NCBI GenBank assembly: GCA_017308235.1
Contig: JAFKFL010000024.1
Span: 1 to 64,000 of the forward strand
Direction: 5' to 3'
DNA from: Alphaproteobacteria bacterium
GTDB taxonomy: Bacteria > Pseudomonadota > Alphaproteobacteria > Reyranellales > Reyranellaceae
Length of the DNA stretch: 64,000 nucleotides
Each line of letters begins with the position of its first letter. Within the stretch, counting starts at the first letter, position 1. This document shows, piece by piece, positions 43,414-52,412 of the stretch. A model generated the notes under the pieces. That model made no database searches, had not been told where the DNA came from, and saw nothing but the letters and a program-made list of their open reading frames with translations. Made by a program: the position numbers and the translations under genes.

Positions 43414-44574
43414 CTAGTTCTGGCCGGGATTCTGGCTGAGGGAGGGGTGCACGATCTCTCCGTCGCGGATCACGAGCGTGCCCTTCACGACTTCGTCATT
43501 GAGATCGATCTTCAGTGTCTTGGTTTCCTTGTCGACCATGGGGGTGATGAAGTTCAGGAGATTTCGCGAGAACAAAGACGAGGAGTCGGTCGGCAATTCG
43601 GCCGGGAGATTGGCAGGCCCGACGATCTTCACGCCAAACCTTTCCACAACCTTGCCGTATTCCGAGAGCGGACAGTTGCCACCCTGCTCCACCGCCATGT
43701 CCACAATCACGGAGCCGGGCTTCATGGTCTTGACCATGTCCTCCGTCACCAGAATCGGCGCCTTGCGGCCGGGAATGAGCGCGGTGGTGACAACGATGTC
43801 CTGCGTCTTGATGTGGTCCGCCACGAGCGCTGCCTGCTTGGCACGATACTCGGCGCTCATCTCCTTGGCATAGCCGCCAGCCGTCTCCGCCGCCTTGAAC
43901 TCCTCGTCCTCTACGGCAACGAACTTGCCGCCGAGCGACTGCACCTGCTCCTTGGTGGCCGGCCGCACGTCGGTCGCCGTCACGATCGAGCCCAGCCGGC
44001 GCGCCGTCGCGATCGCCTGAAGGCCAGCCACGCCCACGCCCATGATGAAGGCACGCGATGGCGCCAGCGTGCCGCCCGGCGTCATCATTTGCGGGAAGAT
44101 GCGACCGAAGTTGTTCGCCGCCAAAAGAACCGCCTTGTAGCCCGCGAGGTTCGCCTGCGACGAAAGGATGTCCATCGATTGAGCGCGGGTGATGCGTGGG
44201 ATCAACTCCAGCGCGAAAGCGGTCACGCCCTTGGCGGCAAGCGCCTGAACCAAGTCGGGGTTGGTGAGTGCACCGAGTGGCGACATCAACGTCTGGCCAC
44301 TGCGCAACAGCCCAATTTCATCGAGGCCTTCCGCGGACGCCATCGGCCGCTGGATCTTGAAAACGATATCACCGGCCGCAGCCGCAGATGAGGCATCCGG
44401 CACGACAGTTGCGCCAGCCTCAGCATAGGCTTGATCGGTATAGGCTGCAGCAGTCCCAGCACCTGTCTCAACTGTAACTTCAGCTCCCAATGCTTTCAGT
44501 TTCTTGACGGTCTCGGGCGTCGCGGCCACTCGGGTCTCGTGTGGCCTGCGTTCTTTCAAGATGGCGATTTTCAT
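43414..44574 (-). CDS. pntA1: NAD(P) transhydrogenase subunit alpha, part 1 (NAD-binding)
   Basis: Soluble NAD(H)-binding subunit of 386 residues. The N-terminus MKIAILKERRPHETRVAATP is characteristic, and the dinucleotide motif GVGVAGLQAIATARRLGS lies near 175. With PntA2 and PntB it couples proton entry to hydride transfer from NADH to NADP+, supplying NADPH. First gene of the operon; the 132-bp gap to the divergent dehydrogenase should hold its promoter. Confidence 0.94.
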   Translation of the reverse strand: MKIAILKERRPHETRVAATPETVKKLKALGAEVTVETGAGTAAAYTDQAYAEAGATVVPDASSAAAAGDIVFKIQRPMASAEGLDEIGLLRSGQTLMSPLGALTNPDLVQALAAKGVTAFALELIPRITRAQSMDILSSQANLAGYKAVLLAANNFGRIFPQMMTPGGTLAPSRAFIMGVGVAGLQAIATARRLGSIVTATDVRPATKEQVQSLGGKFVAVEDEEFKAAETAGGYAKEMSAEYRAKQAALVADHIKTQDIVVTTALIPGRKAPILVTEDMVKTMKPGSVIVDMAVEQGGNCPLSEYGKVVERFGVKIVGPANLPAELPTDSSSLFSRNLLNFITPMVDKETKTLKIDLNDEVVKGTLVIRDGEIVHPSLSQNPGQN

Positions 44575-44706
44575 GGAGCGCTATGGGTCCGTTGGAGGCG
44601 CGGATGGAATTGGGGAAGCGAACATGCCCAGCCAAGGCATTTTTGCCAAGCCGCTTTTTCGCCGCGCGCATTTACGGCCCGCAATCGAGACGCGATACTA
44701 CAGGCC

Positions 44707-45702
44707 ATGACTCAACGCCCCGTCATCCTCACTGGCTTCAATTTCAGCAAGATCGCGCTTACGGCTCTTTCCGAGAGTTATGAGATCGCCGGACATATGG
44801 ATAAACCCGATCCGGCACTGGTGCCGGCCTCGGCGCAACCGCACGTGCAAGCGCTGGTGACGACCGGCAGCGTCGGCGCTTCGGATGCCTTGATGGCAAA
44901 GATGCCTCGGCTGTCGCTGATCTGTTGTTATGGCACGGGCTACGAACGCATCGATCTCACGGCCGCTCGCAAGCGCAACATCATGGTGACGCACGGCGCC
45001 GACGCCAACGCGGCCGATGTGGCGGAGATGGCCATGGGTATCCTGCTGGCCTCTGTCCGGCAGATCGTGCGCGCCGATAAAATGATCCGCCGCGGCGACT
45101 GGACCAAGCGCACGCCCAATCGGTTCGGCGTCATCGCCGGCTTGACCGGCGGCAAGCTCGGCATCCTGGGCCTTGGCTCCATCGGCATGGAGTTCGCCAA
45201 GCGCGTCAAGGGTTTCGATGTGGAGATCGGCTATTGCAACAGGAACAAGCGCAACGACGTCGACTACAGATATTTCCCTGATGTGATGGAACTTGCGACC
45301 TGGGCCGACTACCTGATCGTTTCCCTGCGCTCTGATACTTCCAACCGCCACATCATCAATGCCGAAGTGTTGAAAGCGCTTGGTCCACGCGGCCATCTGG
45401 TGAACATCTCGCGCGGCTGGGCAGTCGACGAGGCGGCGTTGGCCGATGCCTTGCGCAATGACGTCATCCAGGGTGCGGCACTCGATGTGTACGACGAGGA
45501 GCCGTACGAGGGCGAGGAACTGCTGTCGCTCGACAATCTCGTCATGACGCCCCACTTCGGCGGCGGCACCGAGCATGCGCAACGCCGCATGACATCGTTG
45601 GTACGCCAGAACCTGGATGCGCATTTCGCCGGCAAGCCTGTGGTATCGCCAATTCCCGAGCTACGCGACATGGCCGCTAATTCGGTGGGTCGACTCCGAT
45701 GA
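44707..45702 (+). CDS. D-isomer-specific 2-hydroxyacid dehydrogenase
   Basis: NAD(P)-dependent oxidoreductase of 331 residues for D-2-hydroxy acids such as glyoxylate/hydroxypyruvate or relatives. The Rossmann motif LGILGLGSIGMEFAKRVKG lies near 153-171; the catalytic Arg is in IVSLRSDTSN (near 208), the Glu in ALDVYDEEPYEG and the His in TPHFGGGTEH. The ATG at 44707 is preferred over an in-frame upstream start inside pntA1. Its end overlaps the convergent YdcF-type gene by 26 bp. Confidence 0.9.
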   Translation: MTQRPVILTGFNFSKIALTALSESYEIAGHMDKPDPALVPASAQPHVQALVTTGSVGASDALMAKMPRLSLICCYGTGYERIDLTAARKRNIMVTHGADANAADVAEMAMGILLASVRQIVRADKMIRRGDWTKRTPNRFGVIAGLTGGKLGILGLGSIGMEFAKRVKGFDVEIGYCNRNKRNDVDYRYFPDVMELATWADYLIVSLRSDTSNRHIINAEVLKALGPRGHLVNISRGWAVDEAALADALRNDVIQGAALDVYDEEPYEGEELLSLDNLVMTPHFGGGTEHAQRRMTSLVRQNLDAHFAGKPVVSPIPELRDMAANSVGRLR

Positions 45703-46333
45703 CGATCGGCTTGCCGGCGTGGCGCGGCGGCGTATCGAACCAGACGTCGTAGTAGGCCCGCAGCGCCGATGGGTAGCGCCGCAGCGTAGTGAAGATACTG
45801 TAGGGCCGATCGACGTCGCGAGCAGCAAGTCCCCAGGCATCGATCTCCTCCTCTCGTGCGAGGAAAAGCGCGCGTGCAAGGTGGAAGGGCTGCGAGACGA
45901 TGATCAATCGCTTCTGGCCGAACACCTGCTCCGCCCGCAGCACCGAGTCGAGCGTACGCACACCAGCGAAGTCACGATAGATCCTGTCTGCCGGCACACC
46001 GCGCGCAATCAGGCCAGCGCGCATGGCCGTGGGTTCGTCGTAGTTTGGCGGTCGTTTGTCGCCGCTCACCAGCAGATACTTCACCTTTCCGCTTCGCCAC
46101 AGGGCGGCAGCTGCGTCCAGACGGTGCTCGAAATAGCGGTTTGGGCCGCCCTCCGGGCCGATCGGCGCCGCGCCCAATACCAACGCCACGTCGACCACCG
46201 GCAGTTGGGCAGGATCACCCTTCATCAGCGAGTCGGCGAGCGATTCAAGATGGCGCTGCGCGATCCATGACAGGAGCGTCAACGCGGCCACGGCGAGAGC
46301 GATCAGAAGAAGAATGCAGAGAGTAAGGCGCAT
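45677..46333 (-). CDS. SanA/YdcF-type DUF218 protein
   Basis: Protein of 218 residues with one N-terminal membrane helix (LCILLLIALAVAALTLLSWIA) and a DUF218 domain: VDVALVLGAAPIGPEGGPNRYFEHRLDAA (parts), KYLLVSGDKRPPNYDEP and LIIVSQPFHLARALFLARE. SanA relatives affect envelope permeability in enterobacteria; biochemical role is unknown. ATG 46333 is used; the codon before it is GTG and in frame. Confidence 0.88.
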   Translation of the reverse strand: MRLTLCILLLIALAVAALTLLSWIAQRHLESLADSLMKGDPAQLPVVDVALVLGAAPIGPEGGPNRYFEHRLDAAAALWRSGKVKYLLVSGDKRPPNYDEPTAMRAGLIARGVPADRIYRDFAGVRTLDSVLRAEQVFGQKRLIIVSQPFHLARALFLAREEEIDAWGLAARDVDRPYSIFTTLRRYPSALRAYYDVWFDTPPRHAGKPIVIGVDPPN

Positions 46334-46470
46334 CACTTTCCGGGATCTATCCTGACGAGATAGGCTAACGCCAAATGGGCAAGCGATGCGCGGCGCATTG
46401 CTTGCCCCCGGCCATGGGAGCCTCTAGACGAATCATCACCATCTTCCGAGTCGTGAGAAGGACCTGCTGT

Positions 46471-48096
46471 ATGCCGCGCCTGAGCACTGCCGAGGCCACC
46501 GTCGAGACCCTCCTTCGGCATGGGCTCGACACGATCTATGCCCTGCCCGGCCTGCACAACGATCCCCTGTTTGACGCCTTCTACCATGCTGGCGATCGCT
46601 TGCGAGTGATTCACCCACGGCACGAACAGACGGCCGCCTACATGGCGCTGGGCGCCGCGCTCGCGTCAGGCAAGCCGCAAGCGTTTGCCGTCGTGCCCGG
46701 GCCTGGCCTTCTGAATGCGGGAGCAGCGCTACTCACTGCCTACGGTATGAATGCACCTGTCATCGGGCTCGTGGGCCAGATCCCGCAGGCCGACATCGAC
46801 CGCGGCCACGGCCATCTGCACGAGATCCACGATCAGCTCGGCCTGATGCGCCACATCACCAAATGGGCCGAGCGCATACGAAGCCCTCAAGAGGCTCCTA
46901 CTCTCGTCTCGCAGGCGGTCTGGCAAGCGACTTCCGGTCGCCCACGCCCGGTTGCACTGGAATGTGCGCTCGATACGTGGGGCCGCCGCGCCGAGGTCTC
47001 ATTGCCGGCGGCGCCGCTACCTCTACCGGTCGATCCCGTCGACGCGGAGGCGATCGAAGCGGCAGCCAAGATCCTGGGCGAGGCCAAGCGGCCCATCCTC
47101 GTGCTGGGCGGCGGCGCGCAGGATGCGTCGGCCGAAGTGATCTCGATCGCCGAGCTGCTCGAAGCGCCGGTCTCCTCCTATCGCCGTGGGCGCGGCGTGA
47201 TCCCGAGCTCTCACCGGCTGGCGGTCGACATGCCGATCGGCCATCGCCTGTGGAAGGACGCAGACGCCGTGCTAGCGATCGGCACACGCTTCTTCATCCA
47301 GAACGGCAACTGGGGCGTCGATGACAAGCTTAAGGTCGTGCGCATCGACATCGATCCCGAGGAACCCGACCGCCTGCGTAAGCCTAACGTCGCCTTGGTC
47401 GGCGATGCGACTGTGCAGCTGCGCGCGCTCATCGACGCCCTGCCCCGCCACAATCACCGGCGCTCTTCCCGTGCCGAGGAACTGAACGGCCATCGAGCGT
47501 GGCTGGCCGAGCGGCTGTCGCGGTTGGAGCCGCAGGTGAGTTTCCTGAAGGCAATCCGCGCGGCTTTGCCAGAAGACGGCATCTTCGTCGACGAGGTCTC
47601 GCAAATCGGCTTCGCGTCGCGAGTCGCGCTGCCAGTCGAAAAGCCACGCACCTTCCTGTCGCCGGGTTATCAGGACAATCTTGGCTGGGGATTCGGCACG
47701 GCGCTCGGTGCCAAAGCCGCCATGCCGCACAAGAAGGTGCTGGCGATCGCAGGCGACGGCGGTTTTCTTTATCAAATAGGCGAGCTTGCGACGGCGGCGC
47801 GTCACAACATCGCCGTTGTCGTGGTGGTGTTCGACAACGGCGCGTTTGGCAACGTGCGGCGCATCCAGCAAGAGCGCTACGGCAATCGCCTGATTGCCTC
47901 GGACCTGCAGAACCCGGACTTTGTGAGACTCGCCGACTCGTTCGGCGTCGCTTCCTTCAAGGCGAACGATGCCGGCCAGCTCGAGGATGCGCTACACAAG
48001 GCGTTCGCCCTCAATGCGCCCACGCTCGTCTGGGTGCCGCACGGTGACGTGCCGAGCCCATGGGATCTGATCATGATGCCAAAGGTACGTGGGTAG
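46471..48096 (+). CDS. Thiamine pyrophosphate-dependent enzyme (acetolactate synthase-like)
   Basis: TPP enzyme of 541 residues in the IlvB/benzoylformate decarboxylase superfamily. The N-terminal domain has the activating Glu in VIHPRHEQTAAYMALG, and the TPP-binding motif GDGGFLYQIGELATAARHN is near 428. It is not a housekeeping IlvB: no regulatory subunit follows and the sequence differs from ilvB. It may act as a 2-oxo acid decarboxylase or carboligase. AAGGA lies 10 bases before the ATG. Stands alone. Confidence 0.88.
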   Translation: MPRLSTAEATVETLLRHGLDTIYALPGLHNDPLFDAFYHAGDRLRVIHPRHEQTAAYMALGAALASGKPQAFAVVPGPGLLNAGAALLTAYGMNAPVIGLVGQIPQADIDRGHGHLHEIHDQLGLMRHITKWAERIRSPQEAPTLVSQAVWQATSGRPRPVALECALDTWGRRAEVSLPAAPLPLPVDPVDAEAIEAAAKILGEAKRPILVLGGGAQDASAEVISIAELLEAPVSSYRRGRGVIPSSHRLAVDMPIGHRLWKDADAVLAIGTRFFIQNGNWGVDDKLKVVRIDIDPEEPDRLRKPNVALVGDATVQLRALIDALPRHNHRRSSRAEELNGHRAWLAERLSRLEPQVSFLKAIRAALPEDGIFVDEVSQIGFASRVALPVEKPRTFLSPGYQDNLGWGFGTALGAKAAMPHKKVLAIAGDGGFLYQIGELATAARHNIAVVVVVFDNGAFGNVRRIQQERYGNRLIASDLQNPDFVRLADSFGVASFKANDAGQLEDALHKAFALNAPTLVWVPHGDVPSPWDLIMMPKVRG

Positions 48097-48187
48097 ATCT
48101 CGCAGTGATTTCGTCCTCGCGGTCGAGCTGGGCCAGGATGTCACCGAAAATCGGCCGAACCTGCGCGATCGAACGCCACGTTATGGG

Positions 48188-48217
48188 CGCGGGCTGGCTC
48201 GGCCGAGCCAGCCCGCG
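48188..48217. repeat. 30-bp perfect palindrome between convergent genes
   Basis: CGCGGGCTGGCTCGG is followed at once by its exact reverse complement. It lies in the 139-bp gap between the TPP enzyme and the ABC1 kinase genes, which converge. There is no T-run on either side, so it is not a standard terminator; it may still act as a shared 3' barrier or protein site. Confidence 0.8.
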
Positions 48218-48235
48218 ACCCTGTCACCAAAATGT

Positions 48236-49570
48236 TCATGCCAAGCCTGCTGCCACAAGCGCCTGGCCCTGCCGAGTCGCCAGCGCCTCCACGTCGAAGC
48301 CATCGATCAGGCTCTCGAACAGTTGGTGCCAGTTGATCGACGCGCGCAAATGGATGAAGACGGCGCCCAGCCCGATCGCGGCACGGTCCATGAACACGAA
48401 CTCGCGCGGCGGCCGCACACCGCCCATGCGCCGCAGTTCGCCGAATACATTCTGTGCCATGTCACGGCCAAAGCCTTCAGCCACACCTTCCGTGAGCCGG
48501 CGTGAGCGGTCATCCATCAAGGGACCGTAGAGGAACGCCGCCCAACGATTGAGCACCGCGATCATCTCGCGCGACAAACCTGAGAATCCCCAGTCCTCAT
48601 AGGCTGCGACCGCGCGGTCGAGGTCGTCCGTCATCAGGGCGCGATAGAGCTCGATCGAACCGCGCACGAAACGCGGCGGAAAGACACGCACGCAGCCGAA
48701 ATCCATCAAATTCACCGATCCATCCGACCGCACCGTGTAGTTGCCGAGATGCGGATCGCCGTGGATCACGCCGTAGAAGTAGAACGGTACGTACCAGGTG
48801 CGGAACATGTTGACCGCCAGGGCGTCGCGATCCTCCTGCGAGCGCGTTTTCCAGTCGAGCAACGGTTCACCCGACAGCCAACTCATGGTCAGCAGCCGGT
48901 CGGTCGAATAGTCACGCACCACCTCGGGCGCACGCACGTTCTTCTCTGCGCGCAACATGTGACGGTAGAGGTCCACATGCTTGGCCTCGCGGCGATAGTC
49001 GAGCTCCTCGCGTAGGCGGTTGGTGATCTCGGCGTGGATCTCGTCAGTGCGAATCGCCGGGTCGAAGCGCTGGCCGACCGCGAACACGAGCTTCAACTGG
49101 TTGAGATCGGCCTCGAGCGCCGAGGCCATGTCGGGATACTGCAGCTTTACCGCCACGTCCCGGCCATCGGGCAGGACCGCGCGATGCACCTGCCCCAGCG
49201 ACGCTGCGAACGAGGCCTCCTTGTCGAAGCGGGTAAACCTCGCCTGCCAGTCGGGCCCTAGCTCGGTCGCCATCCGTCGGCGCACGAAGGCCCAACCCAT
49301 CGCCGGCGCATTGGCCTGGAGCTGTGCGAGCTCACGTGCGTATTCCGGCGGCAAAGCGTCAGGAATGGTGGCCAAAAGCTGCGCCGCTTTCATCAACGGC
49401 CCCTTCAGGCCGCCGAGCGCGCTCCGAAGCTCCGCGGCATGGCGGTCGCGGTCGAGCGAGAGGCCAAGGTAGCGCTCGCCCGCGAGTCTCGCCGCCAGGC
49501 CGCCGACCGAAGCGCCGACTCGCGCATAGCGACCGAGTCGGCCACCCAGACTGTCACCTTCGTCGGCCAT
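48236..49570 (-). CDS. ABC1/UbiB-family atypical kinase (AarF-like)
   Basis: Protein of 444 residues in the ABC1/COQ8 family, ATPases linked to ubiquinone biosynthesis. The Ala-rich nucleotide loop reads FAASLGQVHRAVLPDGRDVAVKLQYP (core AASLGQVH), and the metal motif is NLMDFGCVR. The usual KxGQ motif is KAAQ at 61-64. No C-terminal membrane helix is evident, unlike UbiB itself. It starts 1 bp after the M3 peptidase stop and is the last gene of the long minus-strand train. Confidence 0.88.
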   Translation of the reverse strand: MADEGDSLGGRLGRYARVGASVGGLAARLAGERYLGLSLDRDRHAAELRSALGGLKGPLMKAAQLLATIPDALPPEYARELAQLQANAPAMGWAFVRRRMATELGPDWQARFTRFDKEASFAASLGQVHRAVLPDGRDVAVKLQYPDMASALEADLNQLKLVFAVGQRFDPAIRTDEIHAEITNRLREELDYRREAKHVDLYRHMLRAEKNVRAPEVVRDYSTDRLLTMSWLSGEPLLDWKTRSQEDRDALAVNMFRTWYVPFYFYGVIHGDPHLGNYTVRSDGSVNLMDFGCVRVFPPRFVRGSIELYRALMTDDLDRAVAAYEDWGFSGLSREMIAVLNRWAAFLYGPLMDDRSRRLTEGVAEGFGRDMAQNVFGELRRMGGVRPPREFVFMDRAAIGLGAVFIHLRASINWHQLFESLIDGFDVEALATRQGQALVAAGLA

Positions 49571-49571
49571 G

Positions 49572-51341
49572 CTAGAGTTTTTCGAGTTCGTCGACGAAGC
49601 CCGAGATCACGCCCAGCCCCTTGCCCCAAAAGGCGGGATCGGACGCATCGAGGCCGAACGGCGCCAGAAGCTCCTTGTGACGCTTGATGCCACCCGCTTT
49701 CAGCATGTCGAGGTATTTGCCTTCGAAGCCAGCCTGGCCCGACTGGTAAGCGGCGTAGAGCGAGTTCACCAGGCAATCACCAAAGGCATAGGCGTAAACA
49801 TAGAACGGCGAATGGATGAAGTGACCGATGTAGGACCAGTAGAATCTGTATTCGTCGTCGAAGGTGAAGGCAGGTCCCAGGCTCTCGCGCTGCACGGCCA
49901 TCCAGATCTCGCCGATCGCGTCAGGCGTCAGCTCGCCCTTCCGCCGTTCCTTGTGCAGGCGTGACTCGAAATCGTAGAACGCGATCTGCCGCACCACCGT
50001 GTTCAACATGTCCTCGACCTTGCCCGCGAGCATGGCCTTGTGCGCGCTCTTGTCGGGCGCGGTCTTGAGGAGCGACTGAAAGGTCAGCATCTCGCCGAAC
50101 ACCGATGCCGTCTCGGCAAGGGTGAGCGGCGTATCGGCCATCAAGGCACCCTGCCGCCCTGCCAGGACCTGATGCACGCCATGACCCAGCTCATGGGCGA
50201 GCGTCATCACGTCCCGTACCTTGCCTTGGTAATTCAGCAGCAAGTAGGGGTGCGCCGACGGTACCGTCGGGTGAGCGAAGGCGCCCGGCGACTTGCCTGG
50301 CCTAGCCGGTGCATCGATCCAGCCGGTGCCAAAGAACTTTCGGCCCACCCCAGCCAGCTCCGGCGAGAAAGCATCGTAAGCATCGAGGACGACCTTTTCC
50401 GCCTCATTCCAGGGGATCGTCCGATCGTCGTGCTCCGGTAAGGGCGCGTTGCGGTCCCAGTAGGGCATCGTCTCGACGCCGAACCACTTGGCCTTGAGCT
50501 TGTAGTAGCGATGCGCAAGACGCGGATAGGCCGCTTTCACGGCAGCGGCCAGCGCATCGACCACCTCGTCCTCGACCACATTGGCGAGATTCATCGCCGA
50601 CTGTGGGCGCTGGAATTTGCGCCAGCGATCCTCGATCTCCTTGTCTTTGGCGAGCGTGTTCGTGATCAGCGAGAAGAGCGCAATATTGTCGCCTTGCACC
50701 TTGCCAAACGACTTGGCCGCCTCCCGACGCACCCCTGCATCCTTGTTGGACAGCTTGTCGAGGATCTGCGGCTCGCTGAGGTTCTCGCCACGGAAGGGAT
50801 AGCGCAGGCGCGCGATCGTCTCGTCGAACAGGCGCGACCAGGCGGCATGGCCAACCACCTCCTTCTCGTGCAGCGCTTTCTCCATCTCGTCTGAGAGCTG
50901 GTGCGGCCGTAGCACCCTGAGATCGCGCAGCCATGGGCTGTATTTGGCGAGCGCCGGATCCTTCTGCTTCTTCGCAAGATCCGCATCGTCAAGCTTGTTG
51001 ATCTCGAGCCGGAAGAACACGAGCTTCGTACCGATATCGGTCAGCCGCTCGGAAACATCCTGCGAGAACCGGCCTCGCTCGGGATCGGCTTGGTCCTGGG
51101 CATAGTAGAGCGAGGCATAGGAGCCAATCCGGCCCATCCGGTCCTGCATCACCTCGTACCGCGCGACGGCCGCTCCCAGGGCCGCGCCATCCAATGCAGC
51201 GACCTTGCCGTCGTAAGCTTTGGCAAAGGCCTCCGCTTCCTCGGCGGCGAGCTTCAGGTCGGCATCAAGATCGGTACCGCCAGGACTGGAATAGAGATCG
51301 GACAGGTTCCAGGTCGGCAGATCGCCCAGCACAGCATTCAT
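49572..51341 (-). CDS. M3 family oligoendopeptidase (PepF-like)
   Basis: Cytosolic zinc peptidase of 589 residues that trims short peptides. The zinc motif LAHELGHGVH is at about 381-390, with the third ligand Glu in TLAETASVFGE. Substrate-binding tyrosines follow (YWSYIGHFIHSPFYVYAYAFG, part). AAGGAG precedes the ATG at 51341 by 9 bases. It lies 52 bp after the AAA NTPase gene and directly before the ABC1 kinase gene, so it is probably part of the liv-operon train. Confidence 0.9.
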   Translation of the reverse strand: MNAVLGDLPTWNLSDLYSSPGGTDLDADLKLAAEEAEAFAKAYDGKVAALDGAALGAAVARYEVMQDRMGRIGSYASLYYAQDQADPERGRFSQDVSERLTDIGTKLVFFRLEINKLDDADLAKKQKDPALAKYSPWLRDLRVLRPHQLSDEMEKALHEKEVVGHAAWSRLFDETIARLRYPFRGENLSEPQILDKLSNKDAGVRREAAKSFGKVQGDNIALFSLITNTLAKDKEIEDRWRKFQRPQSAMNLANVVEDEVVDALAAAVKAAYPRLAHRYYKLKAKWFGVETMPYWDRNAPLPEHDDRTIPWNEAEKVVLDAYDAFSPELAGVGRKFFGTGWIDAPARPGKSPGAFAHPTVPSAHPYLLLNYQGKVRDVMTLAHELGHGVHQVLAGRQGALMADTPLTLAETASVFGEMLTFQSLLKTAPDKSAHKAMLAGKVEDMLNTVVRQIAFYDFESRLHKERRKGELTPDAIGEIWMAVQRESLGPAFTFDDEYRFYWSYIGHFIHSPFYVYAYAFGDCLVNSLYAAYQSGQAGFEGKYLDMLKAGGIKRHKELLAPFGLDASDPAFWGKGLGVISGFVDELEKL

Positions 51342-51393
51342 CGATACCAACTCCTTGCACGACCAGAGATATGGGGCGTCGTTTGGCGCGAGG

Positions 51394-51927
51394 CTAGAGT
51401 ACGCACCTGATCGCGGCCACCCGATCTAGCACGCTTCCCGGCGCGATGGGGATCAGGTCAAAACCGTGCGCGGCATAAGTTTGTTCATGCAGCGTCTCGA
51501 AACGGTGCGCCTCCTCCAGGCTGATCCGCCGCGCTTCCGTCGGTGTCACGAACCCCGGCGATTGGACGAAGAAGACCCGCCGTTCGTAAAATCGTTCCTT
51601 TTCGAGATGTTGAAGCTCGCGTGACAGTGTTTCTGACGGCGGATAGCCGAGGAACCGGGCCAACGCCGCCGTGCAGACGGGCGAGCGATCGTGGAATTGG
51701 ACCTGCTCCGGTAGGCCCTGGCCGCGGGCGGCTCGTGCTCGCTGCAAGTTCACAACTTTGTCAATGAAGACCGGGTCAAGCCAGGGCTCAGCAACGCCCT
51801 TCGCCTGCTCAAGGGCGATGACGTCCGTTGCCGCCTCTTCGATGACGCCGAACCCGTCGAGCTCCAACTGGCGCAAGATCGCGGTCTTCCCCGCCCCTGG
51901 CGTACCGGTCAGGATGAAGCGCTTCAT
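51394..51927 (-). CDS. AAA family NTPase (small P-loop kinase-like, AAA_28)
   Basis: Small P-loop protein of 177 residues. Walker A GTPGAGKT is at 8-15, and a DRSPVCTAALARFLG segment follows a likely Walker B strand (VQFHDRSPV). Such proteins are often annotated as ATPases or kinases of unknown substrate. Its ATG overlaps the GAF gene's stop by 4 bp (ATGA), so the two are translationally coupled. Function unknown. Confidence 0.8.
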   Translation of the reverse strand: MKRFILTGTPGAGKTAILRQLELDGFGVIEEAATDVIALEQAKGVAEPWLDPVFIDKVVNLQRARAARGQGLPEQVQFHDRSPVCTAALARFLGYPPSETLSRELQHLEKERFYERRVFFVQSPGFVTPTEARRISLEEAHRFETLHEQTYAAHGFDLIPIAPGSVLDRVAAIRCVL

Positions 51928-52412
51928 CCCGGGTCAGCGGCAATGGCATCCAGGAAAGGGCCTATCAGCAACGCCGCGAACGGCTCGATTCGAGCGACGT
52001 CGCTTTCCTTGTAGTGACCCGCAGCATCGAGGAGGTTGAGCGTCCCCAACAGGCGTCCAGCATAGACCACCGGCACGTTCACCGCCGATTCGCAACCCAG
52101 CGAGACGATCAGCTCGTGGTCGAAGAAAGCCCAAGCAATGTCCTTGGCGTTGTAGCCCACCCAGGCCTTGCGGCCCTGGACTACCTGCCGATGCCACGGC
52201 GAATCGACAATCTCCTTGTAGCCGCCGACGGGGTATTCCTTGGGCATGTTGGTGTACATGCGCTTCACGCGTTTGCCATTGGGCGCCACATAGAGAAGCG
52301 TGAAGAGCTTGTGGCCGACGGTCTCCGCTAGGGCGCGATCGACCGTCGTGAACAGATTGTCCGGCCGGCCGGGCTGCTTGATTGCGGCGAGACAGGTCTC
52401 GAAGGGTGTCAT
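51924..52412 (-). CDS. GAF domain-containing protein
   Basis: Single-domain protein of 162 residues with GAF features: FTLLYVAPNGKRVKRMYTN, then SAVNVPVVYAGRLLGTLNLLD in the core and a C-terminal helix (FAALLIGPFLDAIAA). GAF domains sense small molecules. There is no output domain, so it may act through a partner, possibly the coupled AAA NTPase. Its start overlaps the livM stop by 4 bp. Confidence 0.85.
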   Translation of the reverse strand: MTPFETCLAAIKQPGRPDNLFTTVDRALAETVGHKLFTLLYVAPNGKRVKRMYTNMPKEYPVGGYKEIVDSPWHRQVVQGRKAWVGYNAKDIAWAFFDHELIVSLGCESAVNVPVVYAGRLLGTLNLLDAAGHYKESDVARIEPFAALLIGPFLDAIAADPG

